This document shows, in pieces, positions 16,472 to 24,635 of a stretch of 64,000 nucleotides of DNA. The notes under the pieces are model-generated. The model searched no databases. It was not told the DNA's origin and saw only the letters and a list, made by a program, of their open reading frames with translations. The position numbers and the translations under genes are program-made. This DNA is from Thermoleophilaceae bacterium (lineage in GTDB: Bacteria; Actinomycetota; Thermoleophilia; Solirubrobacterales; Thermoleophilaceae), in NCBI GenBank assembly GCA_030446485.1, contig JAUJNF010000010.1, positions 3,084 through 67,083 on the forward strand, read 5' to 3'. Position 1 is the first letter of the stretch, and the number at the start of each line of letters is the position of its first letter.

Positions 16472-17181
16472 GAGGCCTGCACCGCGACGTCCTCGATCAC
16501 GACGGTCTGGGTGGGCATCTCGGTCGGGCCGCCCAGCGCGCCGATCTTCTCGACCACGTCGAGCCCTTCCTTCACGCTGCCGATCACCGCGTACTCGGGC
16601 GGCAGGCCGGCGTCCTCACCGGTGACCACGTAGAACTGACTCCCCGAGGTGCCGGGCGCCTCGGTGGCGGTCTTGGCCATGGCCACCACCCCCTTGGTGT
16701 AGCTGGCGTCGGCAGGCGGCTTGTCGACCGTGCTGTAGCCGGGACCGCCCATGCCGGTGCCGGTCGGGTCGCCGCCCTGGATCACGAAGCCCGGGACGAT
16801 GCGGTGGAAGATCGTGCCGTCGTAGAAGTCCTGCTCGGCGAGCGAGACCACCGAGGCGGCCGTCTTCGGCGCCGCCTGCTGGTCGAGGTCGACGGTGAAG
16901 TCGCCGCAGTTGGTCTTGAAGGTCAGGCGGTACGCCTTGCCCGGAGCGAGCTTCTCCTTCGGCTTCTCCGCGCCACCGTCGGGCTTCGGCTGGGGCTGCT
17001 CGACCTGGCGGCAGCCTCCCGCGGGGGCGCCGGCCTCGGCGGGCGGCGGAGCGGCGGGAGCGGTCTCGGTGGATCCCGTGCCGCCACCGGCGCTCGCCGA
17101 GTCGTCCCCCTCATCGTCCCCACAGGAGGACAGGGCGAGGACCAGGAGGGCGAGCGGCAGCAGAAGCAGGCGGCGACTCAC
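16468..17181 (-). CDS. Cyclophilin-type peptidyl-prolyl isomerase, lipoprotein
   Basis: 237 residues from ATG at 17181. A lipoprotein signal ends with the lipobox LSSC (Cys20), so the protein should be lipid-anchored outside the membrane. A Ser/Glu/Pro-rich spacer reaches about residue 75. The cyclophilin domain (about 80-235) carries the key FHRIVPGFVIQGGDP segment, then GSQFYVVTG and VIGSVKEGLDVVEKI. It catalyses proline cis-trans isomerisation to help exported proteins fold. It is the first gene of a coupled pair with the YbbN-like thioredoxin; both act in protein folding quality. Confidence 0.93.
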   Translation of the reverse strand: MSRRLLLLPLALLVLALSSCGDDEGDDSASAGGGTGSTETAPAAPPPAEAGAPAGGCRQVEQPQPKPDGGAEKPKEKLAPGKAYRLTFKTNCGDFTVDLDQQAAPKTAASVVSLAEQDFYDGTIFHRIVPGFVIQGGDPTGTGMGGPGYSTVDKPPADASYTKGVVAMAKTATEAPGTSGSQFYVVTGEDAGLPPEYAVIGSVKEGLDVVEKIGALGGPTEMPTQTVVIEDVAVQAS

Positions 17182-17241
17182 GGAGGACAGGGTACCGGCC
17201 CTCTCGAGCGCGCCGAACCCCCGCGTAGGATCGGGCGCCCC

Positions 17242-18039
17242 ATGCCGCTATCCCCCTTCGTGGACGCCTACGACCAGCTGATCGTCGATCTCGACGGCTG
17301 CGTGTACGTCGGCGACGAGCCCACCCCCGGTGCCGTCGAGGCGCTGGGCGAGCTGCGCGCGGCCGGGAAGCGGACGGCTTTCGTGACCAACGACCCCCGC
17401 CACAGCGGCGAGGACTACGTGCAGAAGCTGTGGGGCCTCGGAATCCAGGCCTCGCTCGCGGACGTCGTGACCGTGGGGGGAGCGGTGCAGCACCTGCTCG
17501 CCGAAACCCGCACCGGCGGGACGGCGTTCGTAATCGGCACCGCGGCGATGTGGCGCCACGTGACCGATGCTGGCCTGAAGGTGGTGAACGGCTCCGACCT
17601 CGCCACCCGCGCCGAGGTCGTGCTGGTGGCGGGCACCGACGAGCTCACCTACGACGACCTGCGCAGCGCCGTGCTCGCCCTGCGCAACGGAGCGGACTTC
17701 CTGGCCACGAGCCGCGACCCGACCTACCCGATGGCCGACGGCCTGTGGCCCGGCACGGGCGCGATCCTGGCGGCGGTCGAGACCGGCTCGGGCCGCGCGG
17801 CGCAGATCGTCGGCAAGCCGGAGCCCCAGCTCTTCCTGACCGCGCTCGAGCGCCTCGGCGAGGGACGCACGCTGGCCGTCGGCGACCGCCTCGACGCCGA
17901 CGTGGGCGCGGCCAGCGCCGCCGGCCTCGACGCCGCGCTGGTGCTCACCGGGGGGACGACCGCCGAAGAGGCGGAGGCGGCCGAGGGGCCCAGGCCCGTC
18001 CGGGTGGCCGAGACCCTCGCCAAGCTACTGACCACCTGA
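17242..18039 (+). CDS. HAD-superfamily IIA phosphatase (NagD/PNPP-like)
   Basis: 265 residues from ATG at 17242. Longer in-frame starts lie inside the opposite-strand cyclophilin gene and are rejected. HAD motif I is DLDGCVYVG (Asp16, Asp18), motif II VTNDPRHS, then a class IIA (C2) cap, the Lys of motif III in VGKPEPQLF and motif IV VGDRLDADVGAA. Relatives dephosphorylate 4-nitrophenyl phosphate, sugar phosphates, phosphoglycolate or nucleotides. The cytoplasmic substrate is not determinable here. It is divergent from the cyclophilin gene across 60 bp. Confidence 0.9.
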   Translation: MPLSPFVDAYDQLIVDLDGCVYVGDEPTPGAVEALGELRAAGKRTAFVTNDPRHSGEDYVQKLWGLGIQASLADVVTVGGAVQHLLAETRTGGTAFVIGTAAMWRHVTDAGLKVVNGSDLATRAEVVLVAGTDELTYDDLRSAVLALRNGADFLATSRDPTYPMADGLWPGTGAILAAVETGSGRAAQIVGKPEPQLFLTALERLGEGRTLAVGDRLDADVGAASAAGLDAALVLTGGTTAEEAEAAEGPRPVRVAETLAKLLTT

Positions 18040-18113
18040 GGCGTGGCCCCGGGCGGTGCCACCATGGTCGTGCACGACGGTGCACGTGGACGGGCCCGCC
18101 TGCGGCGCCGTGA

Positions 18114-18266
18114 CCTGTCCACTGTCCACTGTCCACCGTCCACTCGATCACGATCAACATTGAGGGCGCGATCGTCGACGCCTACGTGGTCACCGACCGC
18201 CCGGCGGCGGTCGAGGCCGCGATACGCGAGCGTGGCTGGGCGGCACCCGCCCGTTCCGAGGGTTGA
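18114..18266 (+). pseudogene. Coding-like fragment without a normal start
   Basis: From 18144 to TGA at 18264-18266 the plus strand reads SITINIEGAIVDAYVVTDRP and continues AAVEAAIRERGW to the stop, with natural composition and strong third-position G/C. The frame opens only at a TGA at 18111-18113 and has no ATG, GTG or TTG before this stretch. Its first codons come from a tandem 7-bp repeat, whose copy number would change the frame. It may be the 3' part of a small gene whose start was lost, or one translated from a rare start. It overlaps the end of the convergent gene by 85 bp. Confidence 0.3.
18117..18144. repeat. Four tandem 7-bp repeats (GTCCACY)
   Basis: GTCCACT, GTCCACT, GTCCACC and GTCCACT follow each other without gaps. 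A 7-bp unit shifts reading frame with each gain or loss. The array sits between the HAD phosphatase stop and a coding-like fragment that begins at its right edge. Confidence 0.75.
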
Positions 18267-18757
18267 TCCCCCTCGCTCCACTCGACTCCGACCAGCCGGG
18301 CCGCCGCGACGGTTACGGCGAGTCCAGCGGCGGCCGCCCGCCGCAGGCCCTCCGCGGGATCGAGGCCCGTCGACTCGTGCAGGTGGGCGGCACCGAGCGC
18401 CGCCACGAAGTCGGTCTGGCGGTTGCCGTGCACGGCGATCGGGCCCCGACCGCGCAGCTCACGGCGCAGCACGGGCAGCAGCTCGTCGAGCGCCTCCTCC
18501 CCGGCGTCCGCGGACGCAACCGGCCGGTGGTGCCAGCGCAGGCCCGCCGCCTCGTAGTCGCCGAGGTTGTGCCGCGTGGCCATCGTCGAGATCACGAGCC
18601 GCACTCCGCGCGAGCGCAGGTACTCGATCTCCGCCACCCGGCGCTCGGGCCGGTGGCTGCGGCCCCCGCCCCCCGGGCGCTCCAGGGCGCACAGCTTGCG
18701 CGGCCGAACCCACCAGATCCGCCTGGGCTCCGTTCCCACCATCGCTTCGTCGCTCAT
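18182..18757 (-). CDS. Hypothetical protein, weakly like a dual-specificity-phosphatase fold
   Basis: 191 residues from the first in-frame start at 18757. The middle (about 40-140) reads GVRLVISTMATRHNLGDYEA..GL and then IAVHGNRQTDFVAALGA, reminiscent of the strand-turn order of tyrosine or dual-specificity phosphatases. The expected HCxxGxxR signature is absent: the position after His is Gly and no Arg follows at the right spacing, so it would be inactive if it has that fold. The last 30 or so residues overlap a convergent coding-like fragment and look less protein-like. It is divergent from the class II amidotransferase gene by 38 bp. Confidence that it is a gene is moderate; in any function, low. 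Confidence 0.5.
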   Translation of the reverse strand: MSDEAMVGTEPRRIWWVRPRKLCALERPGGGGRSHRPERRVAEIEYLRSRGVRLVISTMATRHNLGDYEAAGLRWHHRPVASADAGEEALDELLPVLRRELRGRGPIAVHGNRQTDFVAALGAAHLHESTGLDPAEGLRRAAAAGLAVTVAAARLVGVEWSEGDQPSERAGAAQPRSRIAASTAAGRSVTT

Positions 18758-18795
18758 ACAATGCCGAAGTCCGTGACCCCCGAGAACTCGCCCCC

Positions 18796-19638
18796 ATGTG
18801 CCGCATACTCGGCTGCGTAGCGTCGGAGCCCGTCTCCATCCGGCACGAGCTGCTGGAGGCCGAGAACCCGATGATCCGGCAGTCGCAGGAGCACGATTCC
18901 GGCTGGGGGATGGCCGTCTACGCCCGCACCGACGGAGGGGAGCCGTCGCTCGTGCGCTTTCCCCAGGCCGCCTACGCCGACGCCGAGTTCGAGCACGCCA
19001 CCGAGCAGCGGGGGCGCATCTTCAACGTGCACGTCCGCCGGGCGACGATGGGCGGCCTGACCCTCGCGAACACCCACCCGTTCGTGCTCGGCGACTACTC
19101 GTTCAGCCACAACGGCACGGTGCTCAAGTTCGCCCGCCTGCTCGAGGACGGCGTCGCCCCGCCGAGCGGAGAGACCGACTCGGAGCACGTCTTCAACTTT
19201 CTGATGCGCGACTTCGACCCCGCGGACGTCGCCGGCTCGCTGAGGCACACGGTGCTGGCCACCGCCGAGCGCTCGGAGTTCTCCGGCCTCAACTTCCTGT
19301 TCTCCGACGGGGAGCGCCTGTGGGCCTACCGGCTGGGAATCTTCGAGCTGCACTGGCTGACGCGAACGGGGCGTTGGAACGGACGCCCGGGGCCGCGCCA
19401 GCTGCTGGTGGCCTCCGAACGGCTCACGCCCGAGCCATGGCACTCCGTCCAGCAGGACGTCCTGCTCACGCTCGACCCCGAGGACGCCGAGGAGCCGCAC
19501 GCCGAGCGCCTGATCGGCGATGAGGCGATGGCCCGCGCCGACATCGTCAAGTTCGAGGAGGGCAGCCAGCTGCGCGGCGAGGCCCGCGGAGAGTTCGCCG
19601 CCCGCCGCGCCGAGCGGTTGACATCGACCTCGAGGTGA
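18796..19638 (+). CDS. Class II glutamine amidotransferase (YafJ/EgtC-like)
   Basis: 280 residues from ATG at 18796, giving MCRILGCVASEP with Cys2 as the N-terminal nucleophile exposed after Met removal. Other class II features are DSGWGMAVY, NVHVRRATMG, the NTHPF motif with FSHNGTV, and ETDSEHVFNFL. Such proteins hydrolyse glutamine and pass ammonia, or act as gamma-glutamyl hydrolases (EgtC). No other ergothioneine gene is nearby, so EgtC function is unsupported. It is the first gene of a coupled operon: its TGA overlaps the GTG of the lipid kinase gene, which leads into murT and gatD. A supporting role in cell-wall amidation is possible but inferred only from context. Confidence 0.88.
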   Translation: MCRILGCVASEPVSIRHELLEAENPMIRQSQEHDSGWGMAVYARTDGGEPSLVRFPQAAYADAEFEHATEQRGRIFNVHVRRATMGGLTLANTHPFVLGDYSFSHNGTVLKFARLLEDGVAPPSGETDSEHVFNFLMRDFDPADVAGSLRHTVLATAERSEFSGLNFLFSDGERLWAYRLGIFELHWLTRTGRWNGRPGPRQLLVASERLTPEPWHSVQQDVLLTLDPEDAEEPHAERLIGDEAMARADIVKFEEGSQLRGEARGEFAARRAERLTSTSR

Positions 19639-20510
19639 GCCGGCGGCTGGCGCTGGTGGTGAACCCGGCCGCGGGAGGGGGACGCGCCCGGACCCTTGTG
19701 CCCGACGTACGGTTGGAGCTCGAGCGGCTGGGCGCCGCCCCGCGGGTGGTCGAGACGCTCTCGTTGCCGCACGCGATCGAGCAGGCGAAGGGCGCGGCGG
19801 CCGCCGGCGAGGTGGTGGTCGGCCTCGGCGGCGACGGCCTCATAGGACGCCTGGCGGGCGCGCTACGGGATGCCGACACGCCGCTTGCGGTGATCCCCGG
19901 CGGCCGCGGCAACGACTTCGCGCGCGCGCTCGGAATCCCGCTCGAGCCGCTGGCCGCCGCACGCGTGGCCGTGGAGGGGCACGAGCGGCTGATCGACGTG
20001 GCCGAGGCCAACGGCACGCCGTTCGTGGGCATCGCGAGCCTCGGCTTCGACTCCGCCGTGCAGGACGTGGCCAACTCGACGAAGCTCGTTCGCGGTCAGC
20101 TCGTGTACCTGTACGCCACCCTGCGGGCGCTGGCGGGCTGGCGGCACGCCGGCTTCGAGGTGGTGGTCGACGGGCAGCGGCAGGCGGTGACGGGCTACTC
20201 CGTCGCGGTAGCCAACTCCGGCCGCTTCGGGGGAGGAATGCTGCTCGTGCCCCACGCCTCGCTCGACGATGGGATCCTCGACGTCTACACCTCGGCGCGC
20301 GCCTCCAAGCTGCGCTTCCTGATCAACCTGCCCAAGGTCTTCAAGGGCACGCACGTGGACGCACCGTCGATCGCCTTCACGGCCGGCCGGACCGTCGAAG
20401 TGACCGCCGACCGTTCGTTCACGGTCTACGCCGACGGCGATCCGGTGGCCGAGCTGCCGCTGACGGTGCGGGTCCGGCAGCGGGCTCTGCGCGTGCTCGT
20501 GCCTCGATGA
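19635..20510 (+). CDS. Diacylglycerol kinase-family lipid kinase
   Basis: 291 residues from GTG at 19635, overlapping the previous stop (GTGA). The kinase signature VVVGLGGDGLIGRLAGAL (about 58-75) and the PGGRGNDFARALG loop (about 88-100) match the DAGK/YegS/LCB5 family. The middle GFDSAVQDVAN and the C-terminal beta domain with FTVYADGDP complete it. The canonical GGDGT Thr is replaced by Leu (GGDGL). It phosphorylates a lipid such as diacylglycerol or undecaprenol-like alcohol at the inner membrane face. The product could feed lipid-carrier recycling for the murT/gatD step that follows, but this is inference from operon position. It overlaps murT by ATGA. Confidence 0.9.
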   Translation: MSRRLALVVNPAAGGGRARTLVPDVRLELERLGAAPRVVETLSLPHAIEQAKGAAAAGEVVVGLGGDGLIGRLAGALRDADTPLAVIPGGRGNDFARALGIPLEPLAAARVAVEGHERLIDVAEANGTPFVGIASLGFDSAVQDVANSTKLVRGQLVYLYATLRALAGWRHAGFEVVVDGQRQAVTGYSVAVANSGRFGGGMLLVPHASLDDGILDVYTSARASKLRFLINLPKVFKGTHVDAPSIAFTAGRTVEVTADRSFTVYADGDPVAELPLTVRVRQRALRVLVPR

Positions 20511-21865
20511 GAACGGTCGCCGGCGTCGCGCTGGCGCGCGGACTGCGGCTGCTGGTGCGCCGGCTGGGTCGCGGCGGCGGCACGACGCTGCCGGGACGGG
20601 TGCTGCTGCGGTTCGACCGCGGCGCCATCGAACGGCTGGGGCGGCGGCTCAGAGGCGGATCGGTGGTGGTGTCGGCCACCAACGGCAAGACCACCACGGC
20701 CGCGATGATCGCCGGGGTGCTGGAGCGCAGCGGGCGGCCGGTGGTGCACAACCGGGCGGGCTCCAACATGCACTGGGGCGTGGCCACCGCACTGCTCGAC
20801 GCCGGGCGGCGCCCCGGCGAGATCGGCCTGTTCGAGGTCGACGAGGCATGGTTGCCGGCCGTCGCTCGCGCGCTGTCTCCGCGCCTGTATCTCCTCTCCA
20901 ACCTGTTCCGCGACCAGCTCGACCGCTACGGCGAGCTCGAGCTGGTGGCCGACCGGTGGGCCGAGGTGGTGGCCGAACGCGCCCACGGCGCCACGCTGGT
21001 GCTGAACGCGGACGATCCCCTGATCGCCGACCTCGGACGAGAGCACCGCGACGTCGTCTACTTCGGCGTGGCCGACGACTCGCAGGCGCTCCCCGGGCTC
21101 CAGCACGCCTCGGACTCCAAGCACTGCCGCCGCTGCGGCCATGCCTACGCCTACGACGCCGCCTACCTCGGCCACCTGGGCCGCTACCACTGCCCCAACT
21201 GCGGCCGCGAGCGCCCCGACCCGCAGGTGTACGCCGAGCGCGTGGAGCTCCGGGGCATGAGCGGCTCGCACGTGGAGCTCGTGGCCCCGGCCGGGCGGAT
21301 CTCCCTCGATCTCCCCCTCCCCGGGCTCTACAACGTCTACAACGCGCTGGCGGCCGCCGCCTGCGCGCTGGAGCTCGGGGCCTCGCTCGAAGGGGTCCGC
21401 ACCGGGCTCGAGGGCACGGCAGCGGTGTTCGGCCGGGTCGAGACCCTCACCGTCGCCGGCCGGCCGCTGTCGATCCTCCTCGTGAAGAACCCGGCGGGCG
21501 CCAACGAGGTGCTGCGCACGCTGACGCTCGAGGAGGGGTCGCTCGACCTATGGCTGGCGCTGAACGACGGGATCGCCGACGGGCGTGACGTGTCGTGGGT
21601 CTGGGATGCCGACTTCGAGGTGCTGGCAGGCCGCGTGCGGCGGGCCACCTGCTCGGGCATGCGCGCCGAGGAGATGGCCCTTCGCCTCAAGTACGCGGGG
21701 ATCGACGGCCCGATCGCGGTGGAGCGCGACCTCGGGCGCTCGCTCGACAGCGCGGTGGCCGACGGCGACGGCGCGCCCCTATACGCGCTGCCCACCTACA
21801 CCGCCCTGCTCGAGCTGCGCGACCTGCTGGCCGACCGCGGCCTGGCCAGGCCGTGGGCGGGATGA
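20507..21865 (+). CDS. murT: MurT, lipid II isoglutaminyl synthase (ligase subunit)
   Basis: 452 residues from ATG at 20507, overlapping the preceding stop. The Mur-ligase ATP loop ATNGKTTT is at 57-64. A four-Cys zinc ribbon interrupts the central domain (Cys207, Cys210, Cys229, Cys232), the hallmark separating MurT from MurC-F. The C-terminal DUF1727 domain (about 320-452) carries NPAGANEVLRTL and NDGIADGRDVSWVWD. With GatD it amidates the alpha-carboxyl of D-glutamate in the lipid II stem peptide to D-isoglutamine. The partner gatD is two genes on, with a methyltransferase gene between. The gene is full length. Confidence 0.95.
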   Translation: MRTVAGVALARGLRLLVRRLGRGGGTTLPGRVLLRFDRGAIERLGRRLRGGSVVVSATNGKTTTAAMIAGVLERSGRPVVHNRAGSNMHWGVATALLDAGRRPGEIGLFEVDEAWLPAVARALSPRLYLLSNLFRDQLDRYGELELVADRWAEVVAERAHGATLVLNADDPLIADLGREHRDVVYFGVADDSQALPGLQHASDSKHCRRCGHAYAYDAAYLGHLGRYHCPNCGRERPDPQVYAERVELRGMSGSHVELVAPAGRISLDLPLPGLYNVYNALAAAACALELGASLEGVRTGLEGTAAVFGRVETLTVAGRPLSILLVKNPAGANEVLRTLTLEEGSLDLWLALNDGIADGRDVSWVWDADFEVLAGRVRRATCSGMRAEEMALRLKYAGIDGPIAVERDLGRSLDSAVADGDGAPLYALPTYTALLELRDLLADRGLARPWAG

Positions 21866-22659
21866 GCGGCGGACGGCGGACGGCGGAGCGCGGCCGCCCC
21901 CACCGGCGCACTCCGCTTGACACCGCGCCGCGGCCCGACGCGCCGGTGATCTGGCACGACGTGGAGTGCGCCGGCTACCACGTCGACCTGCCGCTCTGGC
22001 GCGCGCTCGCCGAGGAGGCGGCCGGGCCGGTGCTCGACCTCGGGTGCGGCACGGGCCGGGTGGGCCTCGACCTGTCGATGCGCGGCTACGACGTCACCGG
22101 CCTCGACTCCGAACCGGCCCTGGTGCGCGCCATGAATGCCCGCGCGCGCAAGCGCCGGCTCCCCGCGCGGGCGCACGTGGGCGACGCCCGCTCCTACGCG
22201 CTCGGGCGCCGCTTCGGCCTGGCCATCGCGCCCATGCAGGTGGCCCAGCTCCTCGGCGGGCCGGACGGCAGGCGGGCCATGCTCGCAAGCGCGCGGCGCC
22301 ACCTGGCCCGCGGCGGACTGGTGGCGATCGCACTCGCGGATCCCTTCGAGGGCCTGCCCGCCGAGCAGGGCCTGCCGCCGCTGCCGGACGTCGAGGAGCA
22401 CGAGGGCTGGGTGTTCCAGAGCACGCCAGTGACCCTGCGCGCCGAGGCGGGCGCCACCGCCATCGACCGCCTGCACCAGATCGTCTCCCCCACCGGCGAG
22501 CTGTCCGAGGAGGTCGTGACCGTACGGCTCGACGCGGTCGCTCCCGAGGAGCTCGAGGACGCCGGCTCCGAGCTCGGCCTGCGGCCCCTCGAGCGGCGGT
22601 CGGTGCCGGCCACCGACGACTACGTCGGGAGCGTCGTGGTGGTGCTGGAGGCCATGTAG
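21862..22659 (+). CDS. Class I SAM-dependent methyltransferase between murT and gatD
   Basis: 265 residues from ATG at 21862 (ATGA overlap with the murT stop). The SAM-binding motif VLDLGCGTGRVGL is at about 57-69, followed by an acidic residue in VTGLDSEPALV and GDARSYAL. The rest is a single Rossmann methyltransferase domain without membrane helices. The target is unknown. Translational coupling on both sides (gatD starts one base after its stop) argues that it belongs functionally with the MurT/GatD enzyme, perhaps modifying a lipid II, peptide or carrier substrate. That role is inference; no described MurT/GatD system I know of includes it. Confidence 0.85.
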   Translation: MSGGRRTAERGRPHRRTPLDTAPRPDAPVIWHDVECAGYHVDLPLWRALAEEAAGPVLDLGCGTGRVGLDLSMRGYDVTGLDSEPALVRAMNARARKRRLPARAHVGDARSYALGRRFGLAIAPMQVAQLLGGPDGRRAMLASARRHLARGGLVAIALADPFEGLPAEQGLPPLPDVEEHEGWVFQSTPVTLRAEAGATAIDRLHQIVSPTGELSEEVVTVRLDAVAPEELEDAGSELGLRPLERRSVPATDDYVGSVVVVLEAM

Positions 22660-23385
22660 GTGGCGGCTCCGACGCTCAGGGTCTGCGCGCTCTACCCGGG
22701 CCTCATGAACATCTACGCCGACCGCGGCAACATCGCGGTGCTGCGGGCCCGCTGCGAGTGGCGCGGCCTGGGCTTTTCCCTGGAGTCGTCCGGCCTCGGC
22801 GAGCGCCTCGACGCCGAGCGGCACGACCTCCTCTACATCGGCGGGGGCCAGGACCGCGACCAGATCCTCGTCGCCGAGGACATGGTCGCCACCAAGCGGG
22901 AGGCCCTGCACGCCGCCGCCGCGCGCGGGGCTGTGGTGCTGGCGGTGTGCGGCGGCTACCAGCTGCTCGGCACGAGCTACCAGCTCGGTGAGCGGAAGCT
23001 CGCGGGCGTGGGCCTCGTGGACCTGTGGACGGTGCGCGAGCCCGGACCCCGGCTGATCGGCAACTGCGCGATCGAGGCCGACCTCGGCACCGGCCCGCGG
23101 GTGATCGCCGGCTTCGAGAACCACGGCGGACGCACCCACCTGGGCTCGTCCGAGAGGCCGCTTGGCCGGGTGCTGAAGGGCCACGGCAACAACGCCCGTG
23201 ACGGCCTCGAGGGCGTCCGCCGCGCGAACGTGATCGGCACCTACCTGCACGGACCGCTGCTGCCGAAGAACGTCTGGCTGGCGGACCGGCTGATCGAGCT
23301 GGCGCTGGGGGTGGAGCTCGAGCCGCTCGACGACACCATGGAGGACGCGGCGCACCTGAGCGCGCGGCGGGCGGCGGGCCTCTGA
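22660..23385 (+). CDS. gatD: GatD, lipid II isoglutaminyl synthase (glutaminase subunit)
   Basis: 241 residues from GTG at 22660, immediately after the methyltransferase stop. It is a CobB/CobQ-type class I glutamine amidotransferase: nucleophile Cys97 in AVCGGYQLLG, catalytic His197 in GTYLHGPLLP, and the conserved N-terminal YPGLMNIYADRGN and GGGQDRDQ. It hydrolyses glutamine and supplies ammonia to MurT for amidation of lipid II. The length equals known GatD proteins (about 240). It is the last gene of the five-gene coupled operon; the next gene is convergent. Confidence 0.94.
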   Translation: MAAPTLRVCALYPGLMNIYADRGNIAVLRARCEWRGLGFSLESSGLGERLDAERHDLLYIGGGQDRDQILVAEDMVATKREALHAAAARGAVVLAVCGGYQLLGTSYQLGERKLAGVGLVDLWTVREPGPRLIGNCAIEADLGTGPRVIAGFENHGGRTHLGSSERPLGRVLKGHGNNARDGLEGVRRANVIGTYLHGPLLPKNVWLADRLIELALGVELEPLDDTMEDAAHLSARRAAGL

Positions 23386-23434
23386 ACCCGCGGAAACGCG
23401 GGGCCGGCAGTCCAGGCGCGGCGCGCTCGGCTTG

Positions 23435-24631
23435 TCAGCGCGTGGCCAGGAAGCGACCGATGGCCGCATGCAGCTGGCTCGGGCGCTCGAGCTGGGGCAC
23501 GTGGCCGCAGTCGAGCTCCACGTGCCGCGCCGCCGGCAGCGCCTCGCGCACGTGGCGCGCGAAGCTGAGCGGCACGAGGCCGTCGTGGCGGCCCCAGACG
23601 AACAGCGCGTCGGGAGACAGCTCCCGCAGCCGCGCCCAGAAGCCCGTGGGACCGTCCGGCTCCTCGAGGTAGATGCGCCGGGCGGCCGCGTAGAACGCGG
23701 CGCGGCCGCGTGCGGTGAGGTAGGAGCGCAGGAACTCGTCGACGGCCACCGCCACCCAGGCGTTCTCGACACCGGGCACGAGCCGGCGCACGACGGCCTC
23801 GGTGACGCGCCGGGAGGTCGGCTGCAGCAGGCCGAGCTCGGGGCGCACGAGGCGCACCCACGGCACGAAGCGGCGCGCGCGCTTCCAGGCGAGCGCCGGG
23901 GTCATCAGCACGAGCCGGTCGGTGCGGTCGGGGTGGCGGGCGCCCATGTCGATCGCCACCCGGCCACCCATGCTGTGGCCCAGCACGTCGGCGCGCTCGA
24001 GCTCGAGGGCGTCGAGCAGCGCCACCACCGAGCGGGCGAACCAGGGCGCGTGGTAGGGGGCGCCGAGCGGCTTGACGGAGTCCCCGAAGCCGGGCAGGTC
24101 GATCGCGATCGTGCGGCGCGACGGCGCGAGCGCGGCGATCGTCGGCATGAACGAGGCCTTGGTCGCGCCCAGCCCGTGGAGCATCACCAGGGGATCGCCG
24201 GTGCCGGCCTGCAGCGTGGAGATCGAGCCCATGGCCGTCTCCACCCGCACCGACCGCAGGCGACCCTCCTCGCGCGAGCCGCTGGTGGCCGCGAGGAAGC
24301 CGATCGCCAGGTGCAGGTTGCGGCGCACCGTCAGGCGGCCGGCGCCGTAGGCCGCCATGCCGTCGGCGTAGTTGCCGGCGATCTCGTCCCAGGTGACGGC
24401 GTCGGCCTCGATGAGGGCGTCGGCACGGGCGCCGTCGTCGGCGGCCACCAGCCGCAGCCCGCGGCGACGGTCGTATGCGGCGTCCCAGCTCCCGTCGCCC
24501 GGAACCGACAGGCGCAGCCGCGCCCGCCCGGTGGGAGCGTCGAAGGCGCTCGGGTCGAAGCGGTCCACGAGCTCTCCGAGGCTCGCCGGGGCGCCACGGG
24601 CGGCGTCTGAGCGGACGGTCGAGCTCGTCAT
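23435..24631 (-). CDS. SCP2-like domain / alpha-beta hydrolase fusion
   Basis: 398 residues from ATG at 24631, four bases past the dut stop; a longer start would overlap dut. Residues 19-115 resemble an SCP2 sterol-carrier-like lipid-binding domain (ADALIEADAVTWDEIAGNYADG). Residues 128-398 are an alpha/beta hydrolase: oxyanion loop LHGLGATKAS, nucleophile elbow GHSMGG with Ser220, catalytic Asp in WGRHDGLVP and His in DCGHVPQLE. The fusion suggests hydrolysis of an ester carried or recognised by the lipid-binding part, but the substrate is unknown. It ends a minus-strand run with dut and hflX. Confidence 0.85.
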   Translation of the reverse strand: MTSSTVRSDAARGAPASLGELVDRFDPSAFDAPTGRARLRLSVPGDGSWDAAYDRRRGLRLVAADDGARADALIEADAVTWDEIAGNYADGMAAYGAGRLTVRRNLHLAIGFLAATSGSREEGRLRSVRVETAMGSISTLQAGTGDPLVMLHGLGATKASFMPTIAALAPSRRTIAIDLPGFGDSVKPLGAPYHAPWFARSVVALLDALELERADVLGHSMGGRVAIDMGARHPDRTDRLVLMTPALAWKRARRFVPWVRLVRPELGLLQPTSRRVTEAVVRRLVPGVENAWVAVAVDEFLRSYLTARGRAAFYAAARRIYLEEPDGPTGFWARLRELSPDALFVWGRHDGLVPLSFARHVREALPAARHVELDCGHVPQLERPSQLHAAIGRFLATR

Positions 24632-24635
24632 CCCA

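Noticed and set aside
18796..19638. Ergothioneine biosynthesis (EgtC) assignment
   Set aside because: The protein is of the right class, but no egtA, egtB, egtD or egtE homologue lies nearby and the operon continues into murT/gatD.
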